Shown one piece after another: positions 15,530-22,917 of a stretch of DNA of 33,480 bases. Under the pieces are notes generated by a model that saw only the letters and a program-made list of their open reading frames with translations, ran no database searches and had not been told where the DNA came from. The position numbers and the translations under genes are program-made. Numbering within the stretch: the first letter of the stretch is position 1; each line of letters begins with the position of its first letter. Origin of the DNA: Acidiphilium rubrum (GTDB lineage: Bacteria; Pseudomonadota; Alphaproteobacteria; Acetobacterales; Acetobacteraceae); contig NZ_FTNE01000028.1 in NCBI RefSeq assembly GCF_900156265.1, positions 1 to 33,480 on the forward strand, read 5' to 3'.

Positions 15530-16881
15530 CCGAGGCTGGCCTCCTCGAGTGCCGCGGCCCAGGGGCGCGCGAGGCCGAAATAGGTCAGGCGTTCATGGAA
15601 GCTCGATTTTGTACGGGAGACGAAATATTTACCCACAAGGCGGCCTGTGGCGTCCTCGCCTTGCGTTTCATATTTGAAAATGTCGTTGAGCAGCGGCGTT
15701 TCGCCTTCGATGCCGGCGATTTCGGTAAGCTGAATCACCCGCCTGCCGCCGTCGCGCTGGCGCTCGACCTGCACGATCAGATTGACGGCCGACACCACCT
15801 GCATCCGGATGGCGCGGGGCGACAGGCCCATGCTGGCCATTTGCACCATGTTCTCGATGCGGGCGAGCGCGTCGCGCGTGTTGTTCGCGTGAATGGTCGA
15901 CATCGATCCGTCGTGGCCGGTGTTCATCGCCTGCAACATGTCGAACGCTTCAGGTCCGCGCACCTCGCCGATGATGATCCGATCGGGGCGCATGCGGAGC
16001 GCGTTGCGCAACAGGTCGCGCTGATTGATCTCGCCTTTGCCTTCGAGATTGAGCGGCCTGGTTTCGAGCCGCACGATATGCGGCTGCTGCAATTGCAGTT
16101 CGGCCGCGTCCTCGACCGTGACAATGCGTTCGGCCGGATCGATGAAGCTGCTCATGGCGTTCATCATGGTGGTTTTTCCCGATCCGGTACCGCCCGAGAT
16201 TACCACATTGAGCCGGCACCGCGCCGCGATTTCCAGGATCCGCGCGATCGGCGGTGTCAATGACCCATACTCGATCAGCTTGGCGAAACTGATCGGCTTT
16301 TTGGCGAATTTTCGGATCGAGAGGCAAGGGCCATCGATCGCCAGGGGCGGCAAAACGATGTTGACGCGCGAACCATCCTTCAACCGTGCATCGACCATCG
16401 GCGATGATTCATCGACCCGCCGCCCGACCGAGGCGGCGATGCGCTGGCAGATGTTGGCGAGATGCGCGGAATCGCGGAACCGCACCGGAAGTTGCTGCAG
16501 CTTGCCGCGTTTTTCGGCGAACACGCGGTCAGGGCCGTTCACCATGATGTCGGTGATGGTATCGTCCTCGAGCAGCGGTTCGAGCGGGCCGAGGCCCAGC
16601 ATGTCATCGACCAGTTCGTTGGCGATCTGATGCTGCTCGCGGCTGTTGAGTTGAATGCGGTGCTCGGTTGCCAGTTCGGCGAGCATCACCTCGACCGTGT
16701 TGAGCAGTCGGGGCGGCGAGAGCGTCGCGATCACCGAGGCGTCGATCTTCGTCAGGCACAGCGTGCGGATCAAGTCGACATCTTCCTGCCGGATGCCCGC
16801 CGCCGGTTCGGTGCCGGGCGAGGCGACAGCAAGCGATGGTTCGCTCGGGCGGCGGCCGAAGACCGGGATCCCGTCCATCAT
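15526..16881 (-). CDS. tadA: Tad pilus assembly ATPase TadA/CpaF
   Basis: A secretion ATPase of the type II/IV family that powers Flp pilus assembly, and in some species retraction too. The 451-residue product has an N-terminal domain with [19 protein letters not shown], Walker [10 protein letters not shown] at about 230-238, an Asp box ([20 protein letters not shown]), Walker B-like [12 protein letters not shown], and the His box [14 protein letters not shown]. The start has two consecutive ATG codons; the first overlaps the cpaE stop by 4 nt. Confidence 0.95.
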   Translation of the reverse strand: MMDGIPVFGRRPSEPSLAVASPGTEPAAGIRQEDVDLIRTLCLTKIDASVIATLSPPRLLNTVEVMLAELATEHRIQLNSREQHQIANELVDDMLGLGPLEPLLEDDTITDIMVNGPDRVFAEKRGKLQQLPVRFRDSAHLANICQRIAASVGRRVDESSPMVDARLKDGSRVNIVLPPLAIDGPCLSIRKFAKKPISFAKLIEYGSLTPPIARILEIAARCRLNVVISGGTGSGKTTMMNAMSSFIDPAERIVTVEDAAELQLQQPHIVRLETRPLNLEGKGEINQRDLLRNALRMRPDRIIIGEVRGPEAFDMLQAMNTGHDGSMSTIHANNTRDALARIENMVQMASMGLSPRAIRMQVVSAVNLIVQVERQRDGGRRVIQLTEIAGIEGETPLLNDIFKYETQGEDATGRLVGKYFVSRTKSSFHERLTYFGLARPWAAALEEASLG

Positions 16882-18077
16882 GCGGCCCCGCCGGGGGCGG
16901 CACCGATGATTCTGGCCAGTTGCAGAATCGCGTCCCGAAATTTGCCTTTCGTCGCGATCAGGCTTTCGCCAAGGTCGGCGGCCCGCGCCGCATTGGGGCC
17001 CATATCCGGCACGGTGACCGCAACGGCGACGCCGAGTTCAGCTTCGATCTGCGCTGCGGTGAGCCCCCGGCGCTTTTGATATTTATTCAGGATCAGGACG
17101 GGCCGGCTGGTCTGCATGGCACCGGCTGGCAGCGCCATCCACGATTGTGCCAGGCGTACGCTCTGCGCCGACGCTTCGATGATCAGGACGCGCTGCTGGG
17201 CGAGTGCCAAGATTTCGCCTGCAAAGCCAAGCGGGTGGGCCGGGATGTCGGCGAGCACAAAATTGTACCGCTGTCGCAGCGCGGCCGCGAGGGCGCGGCC
17301 GCCGCCGATCCGGTGGGTCCATTGTTCGGTCAAGGGCTCTTCGGCGGCCAGAACGTGCAGCCGCTCCGTCGCCGGATGGGCGGCACGCTCGATCAGCAGC
17401 GGATCGATCCGGTCCGGCGCTTCGAGGGCATGACGCAAGCCGGTGCTGGGCGGCACATTGGCGAACAAGGCGGCGCTGCCGCGATGAAGATCGGCATCGA
17501 GTAAAATTGTGTGGCGCCGGGTTTCGCCGCCGATCAGCCAGGCCAGATTGGCGGCGATCGTGGTCACGCCAACCCCGCCGCCCGCGCCGCACAGCGCGAC
17601 CACGGCGCCGCCGCGGGCTGGTTCGGCTTCCGGTTCGGCGCCGGTCGCCCAGGGCAGGAACTCACGTTGCACCATCGCGGCATCGAGCGGTTTCGGCAGA
17701 TATTCTTTTACGCCCAGATTGCGGGTCAGGCTGCGATAGAAGCTGACGCTGCGGTTTTCACCGATCACCAGCACCCTTGTCCCGGGGTCGACGACGGCTT
17801 CGAGCTGAACCATGGCCGTGAGTGGTTGATCCTCGCCGGAGATATCGATCAGGATCGTTCGGGGCGTCGCGATGCCGCCGAGCCATTCGATCGATTGACG
17901 GAAATCCAACTGATGCAGCGCGAGACCGGCCGGAAACGCGGGCCCGAGCGCGGCGCGCAGAATATGGGCGGTTTCGGCATCACGCACGAAGCCGATGAAA
18001 TCGGGGCGTGCTGCAGGCACCGCCGATACGGGCGTCATGAACTTGCTGCCAGCGAGATTGGTTTCCAGCGCGGTCAT
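16878..18077 (-). CDS. cpaE: Tad pilus localisation ATPase CpaE/TadZ
   Basis: A MinD/ParA-like ATPase that positions the Tad machine, usually at the pole. The 399-residue product has an N-terminal receiver-like domain (FIGFVRDAET, TRVLVIGENRSVSFY, GVKEYLPKPLD) without an obvious phosphoacceptor set. The P-loop is GAGGGVGVTT, a deviant Walker A in which Val replaces the terminal Lys, and it is followed by LLDADLHRGS. The C-terminal part has DMGPNAARAADLGESLI. The frame is open further upstream, but ATG 18077 overlaps the cpaB stop in an ATGA and matches the family start. Confidence 0.92.
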   Translation of the reverse strand: MTALETNLAGSKFMTPVSAVPAARPDFIGFVRDAETAHILRAALGPAFPAGLALHQLDFRQSIEWLGGIATPRTILIDISGEDQPLTAMVQLEAVVDPGTRVLVIGENRSVSFYRSLTRNLGVKEYLPKPLDAAMVQREFLPWATGAEPEAEPARGGAVVALCGAGGGVGVTTIAANLAWLIGGETRRHTILLDADLHRGSAALFANVPPSTGLRHALEAPDRIDPLLIERAAHPATERLHVLAAEEPLTEQWTHRIGGGRALAAALRQRYNFVLADIPAHPLGFAGEILALAQQRVLIIEASAQSVRLAQSWMALPAGAMQTSRPVLILNKYQKRRGLTAAQIEAELGVAVAVTVPDMGPNAARAADLGESLIATKGKFRDAILQLARIIGAAPGGAA

Positions 18078-18922
18078 TGCGGCAGAGATGTCTGGCCGGG
18101 GGTGAACTGGGTTTGCTGGCCGGGACCTTGGTAGATCGTCATGCTCCGGCCGGACATCGGCGCGCTGACCGCGGCGAGGGCGGGTGAAACCTGGCCGCTG
18201 TAGACCGGTGGCGGGGGGGTGGGCAGCGGGCGTGCCGGCGAGTCGGTGGGGCGCACGATCAGCGACAGGGGGCCGAGGCGGGCTGCAACGTCGACGCGTT
18301 CGGCCTCGTCGGGTGTGACTTCGAGCGTGACGGTGCGGGCCATGGCCGCTTCCTTGCCCTGGGTGTTGGCGCCCTGGACCAGCCGTTGATCGATCGCGAT
18401 GACCCGGACATCCGACAGGACGGTTTCGGCGGCGACGCTTTTGGCCGGCGGCAGGTTGGGGGCCGAGAGGTTCTGGGTCAGGATGAGGTCGACATGATCG
18501 CCCGGCCAGATCAGCCCGGCGGTGCCGGTGATCGCATCCACGCCGACCGAGATGGCGCGCATGCCGGGTTGCAGCACGGCCGCGAGGAAGCCGTGGTCGC
18601 CGGGGCGGATGACTTCGCTGGCTTCGATGATGGCACCGGCCTCGAGCGACCGGCGGACCATGGCACCGGTGTAGGCGGAGCGATTGGCCGGCGTATCGAG
18701 CACGGCGTTGGCCGGCGGTGCGCCGCCGGAGCGGATGATGGTGGTAAAATCGGCTGGCTGGATCAGGCTGCCGGCGCGGAGCGGGTGGGCGGTGGCGAGG
18801 AGCAGGATTTTCTGAACGGCGACGGCCTGTGGCTTGGCTGGACGGAGATCCAGCCAAGCCACTGTGCCGAAACCGGCGAGGCCTAATGCCAACATGATCA
18901 GCAAGGAAATTCTTACAACCAT
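18074..18922 (-). CDS. cpaB: Flp pilus assembly protein CpaB/RcpC
   Basis: CpaB is a periplasmic, inner-membrane-anchored protein thought to stabilise the secretin or pilus channel. The 282-residue product has one N-terminal membrane helix (SLLIMLALGLAGFGTVAWLD), an SAF-type domain (AHPLRAGSLIQPADF, GAIIEASEVIRPGDHGFLAA), the conserved GMRAISVGVDAITGTAGLIW and PGDHVDLILTQN, and a Pro-rich tail. In most Tad loci the secretin gene cpaC/rcpA follows, but here cpaE follows directly. Confidence 0.92.
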   Translation of the reverse strand: MVVRISLLIMLALGLAGFGTVAWLDLRPAKPQAVAVQKILLLATAHPLRAGSLIQPADFTTIIRSGGAPPANAVLDTPANRSAYTGAMVRRSLEAGAIIEASEVIRPGDHGFLAAVLQPGMRAISVGVDAITGTAGLIWPGDHVDLILTQNLSAPNLPPAKSVAAETVLSDVRVIAIDQRLVQGANTQGKEAAMARTVTLEVTPDEAERVDVAARLGPLSLIVRPTDSPARPLPTPPPPVYSGQVSPALAAVSAPMSGRSMTIYQGPGQQTQFTPGQTSLPQ

Positions 18923-18967
18923 GAACTATCATCCAGTTGGTGGCCGCACGCAATCGTCAGCGGTCTG

Positions 18968-19132
18968 TCACAGAAGACGATTGGCATGAACAAATGCCCC
19001 ATTTGTCTGAACCCCGACGACAGATAAACCTCCGATAATCGCCATTGCAACAAGACCGGCGATTAACGCATATTCAAGTGAAGTAACGCCACTCCGATGA
19101 ATAAATATGCGTTGAATTACTGGACGAAACAT
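18968..19132 (-). CDS. Second Flp-type pilin, 54 residues, AT-rich
   Basis: A short ORF between cpaB and the first pilin. It contains RSGVTSLEYALIAGLVAMAI followed by IGGLSVVGVQTNGAF, the Flp prepilin pattern: Gly15 at -1, Val16 at +1, Glu20 at +5, Tyr21 at +6, and a hydrophobic helix. The 14-residue basic leader (MFRPVIQRIFIHRS) fits a prepilin leader. It lies 36 nt after the 19169-19354 pilin. Codon use is AT-ending, unlike the rest of the operon. No clear Shine-Dalgarno precedes ATG 19132. It may be a minor pilin, a TadE-like tip component, or a weakly expressed relic. Confidence 0.8.
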   Translation of the reverse strand: MFRPVIQRIFIHRSGVTSLEYALIAGLVAMAIIGGLSVVGVQTNGAFVHANRLL

Positions 19133-19168
19133 ACTTAGACTACGGAAAATTTTCGGTTTTGAAAATCA

Positions 19169-19354
19169 CTAAAGATTACCGGCTAGACCATTAAATTTGG
19201 TATTTAGCCCATTACCCAAAGCTGTGACGCCACCGATAATCACGGCGGCAATCAACGCGGCGATCAAACCATATTCCAGCGCCGTTACCGCGCGCTTGTC
19301 GTTGAACAGCGTGATGCCCCGCACCGCGAGCCAGGTCCTGGTATAGTCGAGCAT
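19169..19354 (-). CDS. flp: Flp/Fap-type major pilin
   Basis: Flp pilins are processed by a TadV/CpaA-type prepilin peptidase and polymerise into thin bundled pili for adhesion and biofilm. The 61-residue product has a leader ending at Ala22, then VTALEYGLIAALIAAVIIGG with Glu27 at +5, and a short C-terminus TALGNGLNTKFNGLAGNL. AGGAG stands 10-11 nt before ATG 19354. It is the first gene of the operon. The -1 residue is Ala, where most Flp prepilins have Gly. Confidence 0.92.
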   Translation of the reverse strand: MLDYTRTWLAVRGITLFNDKRAVTALEYGLIAALIAAVIIGGVTALGNGLNTKFNGLAGNL

Positions 19355-19538
19355 GGTCTACTCTCCTTCAGCCGCGCGGGTGGCCCGCTGGCGGCGATGA
19401 TGAATGCATGTGCCAGGATTTTACTGGCGGGAGCGCGCGCCTTCGGTGGAAGGGCAGGCTCGGGAGTTCATGCGCTCATATAATCAGGAGAGAGTTGCCA
19501 AACGGTTAACGCTAATTGGAAATTTCGCGGCGGCAATC

Positions 19539-20522
19539 TCAGCCAACCGCGATCCGCGCCAGTGTCGCCGCATCCGGCCGTGCGCCGATCTGGGCAATGG
19601 CGGCCGCGGCGGCCGCGCTGGCGAGAGCCGCACAGGATGGCAGCGCATCGCCACGCGCAAAAGCGGTCAGAAATCCCGCGGCATAGGCATCGCCGGCGCC
19701 GGTCGTATCCAACACCACCGTCGGCACCGCCTCGGCATGATGCCGCGCGGCGCCGGCGATGATCACGCTGCCAGCCTCGCTCCGCGTCAGCACCGCCAGC
19801 GGTACCGTCTGCGCGGCCACGGTGGCGGCGCTCTCGAACTCGTTCTGCTCGAACAACGCGCAAATCTCGGCCTCGTTGGCGAATAATATATCGACGCTGC
19901 CGAGCAGATCCAGAAATCCGGCCCGGTGGCGATCGACGCAGAACGCATCGGACAGCGACAGCGCGACCTTGCGACCCGCCGCACGCGCCATCTGCGCTGC
20001 CGCGCGAAACGCCGCTTGCGCGTGCGGCGGGTCGAACAAATAACCCTCCAAATACAGAATCGCAGAAGCGCCGATCGCATCCGCATCGAGGTCGGCGGCC
20101 GAGAAATCGACGCAGGCGCCCAGATAGGTATTCATGGTGCGCTGGCCGTCGGCGGTGACCAGAATGAGGCAGCGTGCCGTCGGTGCGCCGCCGCCGGTGG
20201 CCGGTGCGGTCGGGAAATCAACGCCGATGGCGCGCAGATCGGCCGCGAACGCTTCACCCAGCGCGTCATCCGCGACCTTGCCCAGAAACGCGACGCGGGC
20301 GCCGAGCCCCGCGGCGACGGCGCAGGTGTTGGCGACGGACCCTCCCGAGGCGGTCTTGCCCGCCGGCATGGCGTGCGACAGGCGCTCGGCAGTCGCTGCG
20401 TCGATCAGGGCCATGCTGCCTTTGCGCATGTCATGACGATCCAGAAAATCATCGGGCGTCAGGGCCAGCACATCCACAATGGCGTTACCGATGCCGATGA
20501 TGTCGTAGCGCAGCGTGCTCAT
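19539..20522 (-). CDS. PfkB-family carbohydrate/adenosine kinase
   Basis: The 327-residue product phosphorylates a sugar or nucleoside with ATP, and its closest remembered relatives are alphaproteobacterial 'adenosine kinases'. Landmarks are YDIIGIGNAIVDVLA at the start, the GG motif KTASGGSVANTCAVAAGLG, YLEGYLFDPP in the middle, LFANEAEICALF, and the anion-hole/catalytic DTTGAGDAYAAGFL with the base Asp. The start ATG 20522 (MSTLRYD) has AGGAC upstream; the long open frame beyond is non-coding by codon use. It is divergent from the bactofilin gene. The substrate cannot be fixed from sequence alone. Confidence 0.88.
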   Translation of the reverse strand: MSTLRYDIIGIGNAIVDVLALTPDDFLDRHDMRKGSMALIDAATAERLSHAMPAGKTASGGSVANTCAVAAGLGARVAFLGKVADDALGEAFAADLRAIGVDFPTAPATGGGAPTARCLILVTADGQRTMNTYLGACVDFSAADLDADAIGASAILYLEGYLFDPPHAQAAFRAAAQMARAAGRKVALSLSDAFCVDRHRAGFLDLLGSVDILFANEAEICALFEQNEFESAATVAAQTVPLAVLTRSEAGSVIIAGAARHHAEAVPTVVLDTTGAGDAYAAGFLTAFARGDALPSCAALASAAAAAAIAQIGARPDAATLARIAVG

Positions 20523-20607
20523 GCGATGGTCCTGACGAATGTTGCGGGAATAAAGGCCGCGTATCATCAGCCGCGCCAAGAACCTAATTTGCGTCCGAGA
20601 TGGACAA

Positions 20608-20642
20608 AGGATTGCGGATCGGAAACTTGATAGGATTGCGGA
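20608..20642. promoter_or_regulatory. Two AGGATTGCGGA direct repeats in the kinase-bactofilin divergent region
   Basis: AGGATTGCGGA occurs at 20608-20618 and 20632-20642, 24 bp apart (a little over two helical turns), between the divergent genes. This is a possible regulator site pair. No hexamer pair is convincing enough to call a promoter. Confidence 0.35.
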
Positions 20643-20738
20643 ACCTTGCGGCGAAACATGGGTTTTTTGCGCGTTGCCGATTGTCGGTTGCGCGGCGAGC
20701 GTGCTAGCTCCGCTCAGCGCGATGCGAGTGGAGGTTCC

Positions 20739-21347
20739 GTGATCAGTTTCAGAAAACGCGACGAGCAACCGACCCAACCGAAGGCAAACGAGGGGCCGTC
20801 CCAGGCCGCTGTCGATGACGGGTTGAGCATGCCTGAATTTCGCCCCGCCCCCCCTTTATCCGCCGAAACGCCGACCGAACAGGAGACGCCCATGGCAAGA
20901 TCGCCCTTCGCCCCCAATCAACCGACCCCGACTCCCGCCGTGCCCCCGGCCTCGCCGATGCCGGGCGCGAGTTTCCGCCCGCCGATGGGCCGCTCGCCCG
21001 ATACCGCTGAGCGGCGTACCCTCGTGGTCGGCCGCGGCATCAGCGTGCAAGGCGTCGTGCAGGACGCCGAGCGCCTGGTGGTGGAAGGCACGGTCGAGGC
21101 AACCATGATCAACGCCACCGAGCTGTCGATCGCGCAAGGCGGCATCTTCAAAGGTGAAGTCGAAGTCGAGGAAGCCGAAATCGCCGGCACGATCGATGGC
21201 ACCCTCACCGCCCGCCACGCCCTGATCGTGCGCGCGACCGGCCGCGTGCTCGGCACCGCCCGCTGCCGCCGCCTGCAGGTGGAAGACGGCGGTCAGATCA
21301 CCGGCCGCATCGAAATGATCACCGAAGGCGCCGCCAAGTCCGAATGA
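20739..21347 (+). CDS. Bactofilin (polymer-forming cytoskeletal protein)
   Basis: Bactofilins self-assemble without nucleotide into filaments that place cell-wall or polar proteins. The 202-residue product has a Pro-rich disordered N-terminal half and a C-terminal beta-helical DUF583 domain: TLVVGRGISVQGVVQDAERL, VVEGTVEATMINATELSIAQ, GGIFKGEVEVEEAEIAGTID and GRVLGTARCRRLQVEDGGQI. I prefer GTG 20739 (VISFRKRDEQ), since GGAGG lies 4 nt before it; the ATG at 20829 is an alternative. Its stop overlaps the next start (ATGA), so the lipoprotein gene is translationally coupled. Confidence 0.9.
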   Translation: MISFRKRDEQPTQPKANEGPSQAAVDDGLSMPEFRPAPPLSAETPTEQETPMARSPFAPNQPTPTPAVPPASPMPGASFRPPMGRSPDTAERRTLVVGRGISVQGVVQDAERLVVEGTVEATMINATELSIAQGGIFKGEVEVEEAEIAGTIDGTLTARHALIVRATGRVLGTARCRRLQVEDGGQITGRIEMITEGAAKSE

Positions 21348-21688
21348 GGCAATGCGCGGGCGTCGCCGTGGTGCTGATGGCCCTTGGTTTGGCCGGATGC
21401 AGCGCGCCGGCGCCGCGCGCAGCGACCGGCGCGGCCACCAACGCCGCGCCGATCACCTTGGTCGGTGCGACCATCGGCGGCCTGCAGGCCGATTTTGGCC
21501 GCCCGGCACTCCAGCGAATCGATGGCTCGGCCCAGGTCTGGCTGTATCACTCGGCACTCTGCCGGCTCAACCTGATCCTGTACCCAGGGCCGAACGGCGC
21601 ACCACAGGTGCGGGCGGCGATGCCGATGCCGCGCGGCGTCTCGGAATCCTCATGCGTCGCCAGTCTGGAACAGAACCGGCCCTCCTGA
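21344..21688 (+). CDS. Small lipoprotein, hypothetical
   Basis: The 114-residue product has a lipoprotein signal with lipobox LAGC (Cys19) after a hydrophobic stretch. The mature part is Ala/Thr-rich, then has [38 protein letters not shown] and a second Cys near the end (SSCVASL). Two mature Cys could form a disulfide. Its ATG overlaps the bactofilin TGA, so it may work with bactofilin at the envelope. I do not recognise a named family. Confidence 0.8.
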   Translation: MRQCAGVAVVLMALGLAGCSAPAPRAATGAATNAAPITLVGATIGGLQADFGRPALQRIDGSAQVWLYHSALCRLNLILYPGPNGAPQVRAAMPMPRGVSESSCVASLEQNRPS

Positions 21689-21719
21689 TAGAGACAGCGC
21701 AACACGAAACGGAGGGCGC

Positions 21720-22661
21720 ATGAGCGGTTTACAGGTCGCGGTCCAGATGGACCCGATGGAAAGCATCGATATCGACGGCGACTCCAGCTTCGCCCTCATG
21801 CTCGAGGCGCAACGCCGGGGCCACAGCCTGTGGCACTACCTCGTCTCCGATCTGTGGCTCGAAGCCGGCATGTTGCGCGCCCGGGTTCGCCCCGTCACGG
21901 TCGAACGTGAACGGGGCGCCCATTTCACCGCCGGTGCGGCACAATTGATCGATCTGGGCAGCATGGATGTCGTGCTGATGCGCCAGGACCCGCCGTTCGA
22001 TATGGCCTATATCACCGCGACCCATCTGCTCGAGCACATCCACCCCAAAACCCTGGTCGTCAACGATCCTACCTCCGTGCGCAACGCGCCGGAAAAACTG
22101 CTCGTGATGGAATTCCCCGACCTGATGCCGCCCACCATGATCGCGTGGGACCGCGCCGCCATCCGCGATTTCCGGGCGCGCTACCAGGATATCATCGTCA
22201 AACCCCTGTTCGGCAACGGCGGCGCCGGGATCTTCCGGATCAAACCCGACGATGAAAACCTCGGCGCGCTGATGGACATGCACTTCGGCATCTCACGCGA
22301 ACCCCTGATGATCCAACGCTACGAACCCGCCGTGCGGGCCGGCGATAAACGGATCATCCTGATCGACGGCGAAGCCCTCGGCGCCATCAACCGCGTGCCC
22401 GTCGAAGGCGATGCACGCTCGAACATGCACGCCGGCGGCGTCGCCCGCCCAACCGAACTGACCGCCCGCGATCGCGAAATCTGCGAACGCATCGGCCCCA
22501 CCCTGAAAGAACGCGGCCTGCTGTTCACCGGCATCGACGTCATCGGTAATTACCTGACCGAAATCAACGTCACCTCCCCCACCGGCATCCAACAAGTCGC
22601 CCGCTTCGGCGGCACCGACCTCGCCAGCGCCATCTGGGACTGCATCGAAGCGAAGCGGTAA
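21720..22661 (+). CDS. gshB: Glutathione synthetase
   Basis: GshB joins gamma-glutamylcysteine and glycine using ATP. The 313-residue product has the expected length and family wording: [20 protein letters not shown] at the N-terminus, [35 protein letters not shown], then ATP-grasp elements ([50 protein letters not shown]) and [25 protein letters not shown] precedes ATG 21720. It is 31 nt after the lipoprotein gene and may share its transcript. gshA is not in the window. Confidence 0.95.
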   Translation: MSGLQVAVQMDPMESIDIDGDSSFALMLEAQRRGHSLWHYLVSDLWLEAGMLRARVRPVTVERERGAHFTAGAAQLIDLGSMDVVLMRQDPPFDMAYITATHLLEHIHPKTLVVNDPTSVRNAPEKLLVMEFPDLMPPTMIAWDRAAIRDFRARYQDIIVKPLFGNGGAGIFRIKPDDENLGALMDMHFGISREPLMIQRYEPAVRAGDKRIILIDGEALGAINRVPVEGDARSNMHAGGVARPTELTARDREICERIGPTLKERGLLFTGIDVIGNYLTEINVTSPTGIQQVARFGGTDLASAIWDCIEAKR

Positions 22662-22668
22662 CAATGGT

Positions 22669-22910
22669 CTTGGGGTGGGCGCCCTGAGGGAAGCAAGGCC
22701 AGGGGCTCTGCCCCTGGACCCCGTTAAAGGCGGAGCCTTTAAAATCCATTAGTTTTAGGCAAGGGGAGGGCGCTGCCTCGGTGGTTCCGTCGAACTGGCC
22801 TGTGTCGCCCTCCCCTTGCCTAAAACTAGCGGGTTCTAAGGGCTAAGCCCTTAGTGGGGGTCGAGGGGGCAAAGCCCCCCGCCTTGCTTACTTCGGGCAC
22901 CCACCCCAAG
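22669..22910. repeat. Large 240-bp inverted repeat between convergent genes
   Basis: The ends are CTTGGGGTGGGCGCCC and GGGCACCCACCCCAAG. The inner arms are perfect over 23 bp (22750-22772 with 22806-22828). In between, the arms are imperfect mirrors, each carrying its own smaller GC hairpin (GGGGCTCTGCCCC on the left; GGGGGCAAAGCCCCC and AAGGGCTAAGCCCTT on the right). It fills the gap between gshB and the convergent ThDP-enzyme gene and would fold into a long hairpin on either strand, so it can end both transcripts. Similar GGGGTCCAGGGGGCAGAGCC elements are, to my memory, dispersed in Acetobacteraceae, so a MITE-like origin is likely. Confidence 0.85.
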
Positions 22911-22917
22911 CCCCTCG

